DNA of 27,806 bases from JAFLUQ01 sp964551215 (GTDB taxonomy: Bacteria; Bacillota; Clostridia; UMGS1883), in NCBI GenBank assembly GCA_964551215.1, contig CAZKBV010000015.1:1-27806 (forward strand), written 5' to 3'. Under the pieces are notes generated by a model. That model had not been told where the DNA came from. It saw nothing but the letters and a program-made list of their open reading frames with translations, and made no database searches. The translations under genes were made by a program, and so were the position numbers. The stretch's first letter is position 1; each line of letters starts with the position of its first letter. This document shows, piece by piece, positions 16,130 to 23,002 of the stretch.

Positions 16130-17750
16130 TCTTTAAGCCCTTTTTGTTTCCCGCCGCTTTTATAAATGAAGCAAAGAGAGGATGCGCACGGTTTGGCCGG
16201 GATTTAAATTCCGGATGGAACTGCACGCCGATAAACCATGGATGGTCTTTAATTTCAACGGTTTCAACAAGGCGGTTATCCGGAGAAATTCCGCCTATAA
16301 CAAGTCCGGCTTCGGTGAGAGCCTCCCGATATTCGTTATTGTACTCGTAGCGGTGGCGGTGGCGCTCGTAAATAAGCGGCTCATCGGAATACACGCGGCT
16401 TATAAGGGTGCCGGGAGTGAGCTTGCAGGGATAAAGCCCCAGCCTTAGCGTGCCGCCCATGTTTTCCACATTTTTCTGATCCGGCATTATGTGTATAACG
16501 GGATTCGCCGTATCGCTGTTGAACTCCGCGCTGTCGGCGTCGGAAAGTCCCAGCACGTTTCTTGCGTATTCGACAACCGCCATCTGCATCCCCAAGCATA
16601 TTCCAAAGAAGGGTATCTTTCTCTCCCGAGCAAATTTCGCGGCGATTATTTTGCCCTCGATGCCTCTGTCGCCAAAGCCGCCCGGGACGAGTATGCCGTC
16701 GGCGTCCTTAAGCATATCGCCGACATTTTCTTCGGTAATATCCTCGCTGTTCACCCAGTCTATATTCACATCGATTTTATTTGCTATCCCTCCGTGGCGA
16801 AGAGCCTCCGCCACGCTTAGGTAAGCGTCGTGAAGGGCAACATATTTGCCCACAAGCGCTATTCTGACCTTTCTTCCGTCGTCGCCGAGGGAAAGCACCG
16901 TATCTACCATCTCCCGCCACTCCGCGAGGTCGGGCTGAACATCGGGCAGACGAAGACACTTAAGCACAGCCGCCGCGAGGCCTCCCTCCTCAAGGGCCAA
17001 AGGAACGGCGTAAAGGGTGGGAGCGTCAAGATTCTCAACAACGCAGTCCTTTTGCACATTACAAAAAGCGGCTATCTTTTCCTTGATTCCTTTTTCTAAA
17101 GGCACCTCCGTGCGGCACACTATAATGTCGGGCTGAATCCCAAGGCTCAAAAGCTCCTTGACGCTGTGCTGCGTAGGCTTGGACTTCTGCTCACCGCTGG
17201 AAGCTATATACGGAACAAGAGTAACGTGAATGTACAGGCAGTTGTCCCTGCCTACCTCGCGCTGCACCTGACGTATTGATTCAAGGAACGGCAGACTTTC
17301 GATATCCCCTACCGTGCCGCCGATTTCGGTAATAACAAAATCAACGTTGTTATTTTTTCCGGCATAATAAATATGCTCCTTTATTTCGTTGGTAATATGG
17401 GGAATAACCTGAACGGTACCTCCAAGATAATCCCCTCGGCGCTCCTTATTTATTACATTATAGTAAACCTTACCGCTGGTAACATTGGAATTGCTGTTGA
17501 GATTTTCGTCCACAAAACGCTCGTAATGCCCCAAATCAAGGTCTGTTTCGGCCCCGTCGTCGGTCACGAACACCTCGCCGTGCTGGTAAGGGCTCATTGT
17601 TCCCGGGTCAAAATTTATGTACGGGTCAAATTTCTGGATGGTAATTTTGTAGCCGCGGCATTTGAGCAGACGGCCTAAGGAAGCCGCCGTTATTCCCTTG
17701 CCCAAGCCGGAAACAACGCCGCCTGTCACAAAGATGTATTTTACTGCCAC
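16122..17750 (-). CDS. pyrG: CTP synthase
   Basis: The enzyme makes CTP from UTP, ATP and glutamine, the last step of pyrimidine nucleotide synthesis. The N-terminal synthase domain (1-270) starts KYIFVTGGVVSGLGKGI with the P-loop-like SGLGKG. The C-terminal class I glutamine amidotransferase domain (about 293-535) has nucleophile Cys385 in GICLGMQ and the His and Glu of QFHPEF. Its 542 residues are the usual length. Translation starts at GTG (17748-17750) with AAGGGGG nine bases upstream; no ATG is available. It has its own promoter. Confidence 0.97.
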   Translation of the reverse strand: MAVKYIFVTGGVVSGLGKGITAASLGRLLKCRGYKITIQKFDPYINFDPGTMSPYQHGEVFVTDDGAETDLDLGHYERFVDENLNSNSNVTSGKVYYNVINKERRGDYLGGTVQVIPHITNEIKEHIYYAGKNNNVDFVITEIGGTVGDIESLPFLESIRQVQREVGRDNCLYIHVTLVPYIASSGEQKSKPTQHSVKELLSLGIQPDIIVCRTEVPLEKGIKEKIAAFCNVQKDCVVENLDAPTLYAVPLALEEGGLAAAVLKCLRLPDVQPDLAEWREMVDTVLSLGDDGRKVRIALVGKYVALHDAYLSVAEALRHGGIANKIDVNIDWVNSEDITEENVGDMLKDADGILVPGGFGDRGIEGKIIAAKFARERKIPFFGICLGMQMAVVEYARNVLGLSDADSAEFNSDTANPVIHIMPDQKNVENMGGTLRLGLYPCKLTPGTLISRVYSDEPLIYERHRHRYEYNNEYREALTEAGLVIGGISPDNRLVETVEIKDHPWFIGVQFHPEFKSRPNRAHPLFASFIKAAGNKKGLKSR

Positions 17751-17799
17751 AAGTAATTCCCCCTTATTGTATATTTATAGCACAATTCTCAACTATGTA

Positions 17800-17828
17800 A
17801 GTATATCATAAAATTACAAAATACGCAA
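17800..17828 (-). promoter_or_regulatory. Promoter of pyrG
   Basis: On the minus strand, TTGCGT (17823-17828), a 17-base spacer and TATACT (17800-17805). I see no pyrimidine-type C-run attenuator in the short leader. Confidence 0.65.
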
Positions 17829-17887
17829 TAGCAAATTAAAAAAATTATTGCGCGGCGGACTTTAGGGTAATTTTTTTCAAATAATAC

Positions 17888-17916
17888 TTGTTTTTGGGCT
17901 GTAAATATAGTATAAT
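17888..17916 (+). promoter_or_regulatory. Promoter of the GH30 operon
   Basis: TTGTTT (17888-17893), a 17-base spacer and TATAAT (17911-17916). The start of transcription should be near 17923, which places an in-frame TTG at 17922 at or before the transcript start and favours the TTG at 17952. Confidence 0.72.
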
Positions 17917-17951
17917 ATTTATTGAAATACATAAAGAGAAGAGGGATAAAT

Positions 17952-20699
17952 TTGAAAAGGATTTTTACGCTGATTTTAGCTTTGGCCGTTTCTTTGACGG
18001 CCGCTCCCGCCGCTTTCGGCGCGGACAGTATAAAGGTGCGCATTGACACCGCCGATATTAACCCCCTCGGGGAATTTGAGGGCTGGGGAACATCTCTGTG
18101 CTGGTGGGCGGAGGTTTTGGGGAGCGGCGACGAGGCTCTCCGTCGGGAATTTGACAAGGCTCTTTTCTCTCCCGACGGCCTTGGGCTAAACATTGCGCGA
18201 TACAATATCGGCGCCGGAGACGCCCCCGGGCATAACCATATGCGCGACGGCGGCAGTGTTCCCGCATGGCAGGACGAAAACGGGAGCTTCGACCCCTCCG
18301 CCGATTCTTCTCAGCTTGCCGTGCTGAAGGACGCGGTGGAATTCGGGGCGGACACCGTGGAGCTTTTCAGTAATTCTCCCCCCTACTATCTCACCGAAAG
18401 CGGCTGTTCCGGCGGCGGGCATGACCCCGGCAAAAACAACATTTCTCCCTCCAATTTCGGCAAATTTGCCGATTATTTGGCAAAGGTCGCGGCCTATATA
18501 CATAACGACATGGGTATAAAGGTCAGCACCGTAGAGCCTATGAATGAGCCTGCCACAAACTTCTGGGGCTACGAGGGCTGGCAGGAGGGCTGTCATATCG
18601 ATCCGGAGGATCACAGCGCCCTTATTCTCGCTTTGAGAAAGTCTCTGGACGAAAAGGGGCTTAAAGAGGTGGGCGTTTCCGCCTCCGACGAAAACAGCGT
18701 AAGCACAATGGTGAAGAATTTGGACATATACACCGACGAAGCCATCAACGCTTTGTCTCAAATAAACGCCCACACCTACAACGGAGCTTCCTCCGGCGCG
18801 GAGCTTAACAAAAAGGCGGCGGAGCTTAACAAAAAGCTGTATATGAGCGAAACGGACGGCGACGGCTCAATAGGCTATGACTCCGGTGAAATGGGGCCGG
18901 CTCTTTGGCTGAGCCAAAGGATAACCTACGATATGAACAATATGCGCCCCAACGCATGGGTTTTGTGGCAGGCTGCTCCCGCGTGGCCGGGAGAAGCTCC
19001 CGACAGCGGCTACTGGAACATTTGCCAGTTTGACAAAAACAGCGGCAAAATAGACCTGTTCAAAAAATACTACGCCTACGGCCACTATACGAAATTCATC
19101 AAAAAGGGCGACCGGATTCTTAAATCCGGCAGGGACAATGTTCTTGCCGCCAGAAATTTCACCACAGGCAAAACCGTTCTCGTAATCAGCAACTGGGGAA
19201 AATGGAACGACAAATACGAAATCGACCTTTCCGCCTTTGAAAATCTGGGCAATCGGGTTCGGGCCTACCGCACGGACAACTCCGCCAATATGGCCGAAAT
19301 AAACGATGCTGTGCTGGAAAACAAGGTGCTTAAAGCGGAAATCCCCAAAAATTCAATAACCACCGTTGTAATTGAAAACGAAGCTCCCGCGGAAGTTAAA
19401 AACGCGGGAATAAAGCTGGAATTAGGCAGAACAAGCCTTCTTAAGGGCGAAAAAATCGAATTTACCTCAAGCGCGTCCGAAGATAACGCGGAAACAGAGA
19501 GCCTCATAGACGGAATTCCTTCCGATGAATTTTACGCATCCGAGGAATTTGCCGAGGCCGAAAACAAAATCGTTAAATTTACCGTCCGAATAAAGGGAAG
19601 CGACATATCGGCTTCGGAGGACGTCCATTATATAGGCGACGGAAGCGTTGTGAGGATAGAAAATGTAAACAGCGGCCTTAATATTCAGGAAAACCCCGAT
19701 GAGGGCTATAAGCAGTGCGCTGTCAGCGACAGCGCGTACCAATACTGGACGGTACGCAAAAACGGCGAGGAGCTGTCCTTTGAAAACCTTCGAAGCAAAA
19801 AATGCCTTGCGGACGGGGACGGCAACATAATCTGGAAAATCCAACCCGAGGATAAAGGCTGGGGCATAATCAATGCCGCCACGGGAAAATGCCTTGACGC
19901 CTACGGCTTCTCCACCGCCGAGGATTCCACCGTGGGTACGTATGAATACGGCGGCGGCGCCAATCAGCTTTGGAACTTCCGCCTTTCCTCTCCCGAGAAA
20001 ATGTTTGACGAGACAAAATCCGCGGACGAGGCCGTAAGAATTGTTCCGGCTTCCGTAAACGGTACGGCTCCTTACGGCGGCAATGAGGATGTATCCTACG
20101 AAAAGGCCTTCGACGGGAATGTCAAAACACACCATGACGCTTGGGACGCAAGCAACTCCTACCTTGAAGCGGATATGCCGCCCTCCCTTCCCGTAAACAT
20201 GATAAGGTTCTATCCGAGAGAAGGCTTTGCCTACAGAATGGCCGGCGGCAAATTCTACGGCGTAAAGGACGGAGCCGAGACGCTTCTCTACACTGTGCCG
20301 GAAAAAATAAACAGCGGCTGGAACGAGGCGCGTATCGATAACGATGTAATTTATGATAAAATAATATACCGCACCCCCGAGGGCGGGCTTTGCAACGTGG
20401 CCGAGCTTGAATTTTGGAACAACGACTTGGATGTGGAATTTTCTGTCTCCGGCAATAATCTTAAGCTTAAGCTGAAAAACTACGGCGGCGGCAAAAATCC
20501 GTCTCTTGTGCTGGCGTACCGCACCCCGGGGACGCTTACGGCGGTTGAAACCCACCGCATTGCCGCCGAAAGCTTCGCCGAGATTACTCAAAGCTTCGAA
20601 TTGAGCGAAAAATTCGAGACTGTTGAGGTATATCTGACCGAAGACGGGGAGATAATTGAAAGCGGATACATTTATTTGAAAGGTAATGAAAAAATATGA
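17952..20699 (+). CDS. Secreted GH30 glycoside hydrolase with ricin-type and F5/8-type modules
   Basis: The 915-residue protein has a signal peptide (1-24, ending AFGA). A GH30 catalytic domain with its beta-sandwich spans about 28-478: FEGWGTSLCWWAE, IARYNIGAG, acid/base Glu199 in EPMNEP and nucleophile Glu300 in YMSETDGDG. This pattern is closest to the endo-beta-1,6-galactanase-like branch; the substrate is inferred. A linker domain follows (484-560), then a ricin-type lectin domain (563-680, ANQLWNF), a discoidin/F5/8-like domain (695-822) and a C-terminal beta domain. Translation starts at TTG with AAGAGGG six bases upstream; there is no ATG at this position. Its stop overlaps the ATG of the next gene. 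Confidence 0.9.
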   Translation: MKRIFTLILALAVSLTAAPAAFGADSIKVRIDTADINPLGEFEGWGTSLCWWAEVLGSGDEALRREFDKALFSPDGLGLNIARYNIGAGDAPGHNHMRDGGSVPAWQDENGSFDPSADSSQLAVLKDAVEFGADTVELFSNSPPYYLTESGCSGGGHDPGKNNISPSNFGKFADYLAKVAAYIHNDMGIKVSTVEPMNEPATNFWGYEGWQEGCHIDPEDHSALILALRKSLDEKGLKEVGVSASDENSVSTMVKNLDIYTDEAINALSQINAHTYNGASSGAELNKKAAELNKKLYMSETDGDGSIGYDSGEMGPALWLSQRITYDMNNMRPNAWVLWQAAPAWPGEAPDSGYWNICQFDKNSGKIDLFKKYYAYGHYTKFIKKGDRILKSGRDNVLAARNFTTGKTVLVISNWGKWNDKYEIDLSAFENLGNRVRAYRTDNSANMAEINDAVLENKVLKAEIPKNSITTVVIENEAPAEVKNAGIKLELGRTSLLKGEKIEFTSSASEDNAETESLIDGIPSDEFYASEEFAEAENKIVKFTVRIKGSDISASEDVHYIGDGSVVRIENVNSGLNIQENPDEGYKQCAVSDSAYQYWTVRKNGEELSFENLRSKKCLADGDGNIIWKIQPEDKGWGIINAATGKCLDAYGFSTAEDSTVGTYEYGGGANQLWNFRLSSPEKMFDETKSADEAVRIVPASVNGTAPYGGNEDVSYEKAFDGNVKTHHDAWDASNSYLEADMPPSLPVNMIRFYPREGFAYRMAGGKFYGVKDGAETLLYTVPEKINSGWNEARIDNDVIYDKIIYRTPEGGLCNVAELEFWNNDLDVEFSVSGNNLKLKLKNYGGGKNPSLVLAYRTPGTLTAVETHRIAAESFAEITQSFELSEKFETVEVYLTEDGEIIESGYIYLKGNEKI

Positions 20700-21643
20700 A
20701 AAGAATTTGCTCGTTTGTTGTAGCCGTCGCTGTGGCGGCGGTTCCCGTAAGCGCTTTCGGCGACGGAGAAGATGTTAAAATATACTTAGACGGCTCGCCC
20801 ATACAGATGACCGACTCTAACGGCAAGGAGGTAACCCCGATAATAATAGACGGAACCACCTACCTTCCCGTCCGCGCCATAGGAAAAGCCCTTGACTTAG
20901 AGGTAACATGGGACGCTGAAAGCCGCTCCGTTTATCTTTCAAGCGAAAGCAAGGAGGTAATAGCAACAGATATGAGCGGCTTTTCAAGCCTTTCCGACTA
21001 TACCTCCAAGCCGTATGAGCTTTTGGGGAGAAGCTTTTTCCTGAATCCTTTGAAGGAGCTTTTGGGCGAAGATTACGATAAGCTGCTGCTTCCTTTGCTT
21101 TCAACCTGCTACATTACCGGAACCGACGAAATGATAACCCTTCACTGTTCGGAAAAGGCCGTAATAGACGTATATAAAAGCGGCAGAATAGAAGCGGCGA
21201 TATACGCTCCGAGCGATAAATTTTCCGGAAAAAACGCCGTAAGATATTATTCTAAGCAAAGACCCGACAGCATAAACGGCGGCGGAATCGTAAGCTTTAT
21301 CGCCTCCGGAATAAAATCCTACGGATCTCTTTGGGGCTATGTGGACTTTGTATACGGCGCCGACGCCTCCTATGAACAGGGCGGAAAATATAACGAAACA
21401 AACGGCCTTGGCAGCTTCACCTTTGCTACGAGGAGCGACGGTCGGCTGACATTTAGCGGAGCCGTTGACAAGGGCAGCGGCGGCAATTGCACTACCAACG
21501 GCAATATTAAGGTGGAATCCGGCTGTTGTTTGTGCAATGAAAACGGCGCTCCCTCCATACTGTTCGCCTTTTCCGGAAATTACCTTACGGTTATAGGCTT
21601 GGGAGATGTGACTCAGGTTCTCACTTCCGTTTATAAAAAGTAA
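20696..21643 (+). CDS. Small secreted protein with copper-amine-oxidase-type N-terminal domain
   Basis: The 315-residue protein has a signal peptide (1-22, VPVSAFG). A copper-amine-oxidase N1-type domain (27-85) includes IIIDGTTYLPVRAIGKALDLEVTW split over residues 48-72; this domain is common in clostridial surface proteins and is not itself an oxidase. The remaining 220 residues are not recognised and end in a Cys cluster, C265 and C277-C-x-C280, that could bind metal or form disulfides. The start overlaps the GH30 stop (ATGA), so the two are made together and likely act together outside the cell. Confidence 0.82.
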   Translation: MKRICSFVVAVAVAAVPVSAFGDGEDVKIYLDGSPIQMTDSNGKEVTPIIIDGTTYLPVRAIGKALDLEVTWDAESRSVYLSSESKEVIATDMSGFSSLSDYTSKPYELLGRSFFLNPLKELLGEDYDKLLLPLLSTCYITGTDEMITLHCSEKAVIDVYKSGRIEAAIYAPSDKFSGKNAVRYYSKQRPDSINGGGIVSFIASGIKSYGSLWGYVDFVYGADASYEQGGKYNETNGLGSFTFATRSDGRLTFSGAVDKGSGGNCTTNGNIKVESGCCLCNENGAPSILFAFSGNYLTVIGLGDVTQVLTSVYKK

Positions 21644-21648
21644 CAAAA

Positions 21649-21704
21649 AAACGACCGATGCGCCGAGTTTTCGGCTTAACGCATCGGTCGTTTGAGTTTT
21701 TAAA
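21649..21704. terminator. Bidirectional intrinsic terminator
   Basis: AAACGACCGATGCG (21649-21662) pairs with 21680-21693, with an inner GCCGA/TCGGC stem. It has a T run on the plus strand near 21697 and seven T on the minus strand. It ends the GH30 operon and can end ribU. Confidence 0.88.
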
Positions 21705-21711
21705 ATATTTA

Positions 21712-21866
21712 CTTTTTTAAATCGGAGCAACGCTCCGCTTTGCTTGCAAGGAGCGGAGCTTGCGATAGATTATAACCGGACGCCGTCTTTGGGCGAACAG
21801 CCCAAAGCGAAATAACGCGGCGCGTTGCTGCGCGGCGCGGGGGACATCCGCGCTTAGGTTATAATC
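21712..21866. repeat. Structured intergenic repeat, copy B
   Basis: It shares four blocks in the same order with the copy at 22863-22950: CTTTT..AAATCG, CGGAGCTTGC (21754-21763), GATT and GACATCCGCGCTTAGGTTATA (21843-21863). It has several stems: GCTCCGCT/AGCGGAGC (21732-21739 with 21752-21759), CTTTGGGC/GCCCAAAG (21787-21794 with 21800-21807), GCGCGG/CCGCGC (21835-21840 with 21848-21853), and an enclosing GATTATAACC/GGTTATAATC (21768-21777 with 21857-21866). It overlaps the last codons of ribU. Confidence 0.7.
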
Positions 21867-22498
21867 ATAACAACGCATATAAGCGCCGCCAGCACAAGGG
21901 CCGAAAGCAGTATCACCCAAACGCTGGGCTTTCCGCCCGTTTCGCTGCTTTTCGGTATAAGTCCGGCTTTGCGCAGAGCCGTAACGGCGGGCTTATATAT
22001 CATCATTGTCAAAGCGGCGTTTAAGCCTCCCTTTATAAGATTAAACGGAAGAAACACAGGAATCAGCATCGCCTTCACAACGGCGCGCGGAGTTCCCATA
22101 TACACGGGCGTTATGAAGTAGTTCCAGAGAAGCATAAGGGCCGTCATGGAGCATACTCCGCACACAAGCCCCAGCGCCGCGCCGCCCAAGCTGTGTTTTT
22201 TTCTGTAGACGGCTGAAGCGGCGACGGCAAAGGCCGTGCTTGAGATAATGTTCATTATCATGCCTATTATCCCTGTATTGCTTATGGTTATAAGCTCCGC
22301 CAGTGAAACTATAACGCTTATCAGAACAGAAGCGAGAGGCCCGAAAATAAAGCCGCCTATAACAATTATTATGTCCTTCGGGTCGTATGTAAGAAACGGT
22401 GCCGAAGGCATAAGAGGAATGTGGACAACCGCCGTGACAACAAAGGCCATTGCGCACAGCATAGCCAAAGACGTAAGTTTTTTTGTTTTGTTTTCCAT
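21854..22498 (-). CDS. ribU: Riboflavin ECF transporter substrate-binding membrane subunit
   Basis: The 214-residue integral membrane protein has about six hydrophobic segments and the N-terminal LAMLCAMAFVV helix typical of ECF S components. With the shared ECF energy module, encoded elsewhere, it should bind and import riboflavin. The strongest support is the FMN riboswitch directly upstream. The ATG at 22498 is preferred over 22510 because GGAG stands seven bases before it. The C-terminal helix (VWVILLSALVLAALICVVMIIT) follows a short hydrophilic loop. Confidence 0.92.
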   Translation of the reverse strand: MENKTKKLTSLAMLCAMAFVVTAVVHIPLMPSAPFLTYDPKDIIIVIGGFIFGPLASVLISVIVSLAELITISNTGIIGMIMNIISSTAFAVAASAVYRKKHSLGGAALGLVCGVCSMTALMLLWNYFITPVYMGTPRAVVKAMLIPVFLPFNLIKGGLNAALTMMIYKPAVTALRKAGLIPKSSETGGKPSVWVILLSALVLAALICVVMIIT

Positions 22499-22522
22499 AA
22501 TAATCTCCATTCCGCTTTAAAC

Positions 22523-22549
22523 AAAAAAGCTCCGCGCGGAAACGGAGCC
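22523..22549 (-). terminator. Riboswitch-controlled terminator
   Basis: On the minus strand GCTCCG (22543-22548) pairs with CGGAGC (22529-22534), followed by six T (22523-22528), between the FMN aptamer and the ribU start. It is the likely expression platform: FMN binding would favour termination. Confidence 0.82.
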
Positions 22550-22577
22550 TAAGAAAAGCCTGCCACAAGAAATATTT

Positions 22578-22691
22578 CTCTTCTCTCATCCGGACTTTAA
22601 CCGTCGGTTTCGGAATTTCACCGAATCAGCTCAGACAACTGAGGTCGCAGACTTTAACTGCCGGTAGGGAATTTCACCCCGCCCCGAAGAT
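22578..22691 (-). promoter_or_regulatory. FMN riboswitch (RFN element)
   Basis: On the minus strand the conserved blocks appear in order: CTTCGGGGC, GGGTGAAATTCCCTACCGGC, AGTTAAAGTCTGCGA, a variable CAGTTGTCTGAGCTG arm, GGTGAAATTCCGAAACCG, and ACGGTTAAAGTCCGGATGAG. This is the full RFN aptamer, which binds flavin mononucleotide. It regulates ribU through the downstream terminator. Confidence 0.96.
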
Positions 22692-22809
22692 ATTTGATTC
22701 AACCTCATTGTAGCATTTTTTAAGCCTTTTGTCAACAGTTTTTTTCCCTTTTGGGAAAAATATACAATATGTATAAGCCTTTTAAGGTTTTATTTAAGCA
22801 TAAAAAATA

Positions 22810-22838
22810 TTGACGAAAGAGAGATTTTATTGTATACT
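22810..22838 (+). promoter_or_regulatory. Promoter of glgP
   Basis: TTGACG (22810-22815), a 17-base spacer and TATACT (22833-22838). The transcript would start near 22845 and carry the repeat copy at 22863-22950 in its leader. Confidence 0.75.
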
Positions 22839-22862
22839 GTTTAGTGTGTATGCCATAAGGCG

Positions 22863-22950
22863 CTTTTAAATCGAAAGCTCCTCAAGCTCGCTCGAAACGG
22901 AGCTTGCAAACGATTGCAGCCCGCGCGGTGACATCCGCGCGTAGGTTATA
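22863..22950. repeat. Structured intergenic repeat, copy C, in the glgP leader
   Basis: It shares CTTTTAAATCG, CGGAGCTTGC (22898-22907), GATT and GACATCCGCGCGTAGGTTATA (22930-22950) with copy B. Stems are AAGCTCC/GGAGCTT (22875-22881 with 22899-22905) and CGCGCGG/CCGCGCG (22922-22928 with 22935-22941). The left part also resembles the terminator at 2217. It lies wholly between the promoter and the start of glgP. Confidence 0.7.
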
Positions 22951-23002
22951 TATTCTTTATGTACACATTTTTACCATAACAATATATGAAAGGAAGTAAA
23001 AA

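Noticed and set aside
19467..20591. 374-codon minus-strand frame opposite the GH30 gene
   Set aside because: It is a shadow of the lectin and discoidin-like modules, which have clear protein signatures on the plus strand.
21717..21920. 67-codon minus-strand frame across repeat copy B
   Set aside because: It arises from the G+C-rich repeat and the end of ribU. The related reading at the other copy is short and has no start signal, so a protein is unlikely.
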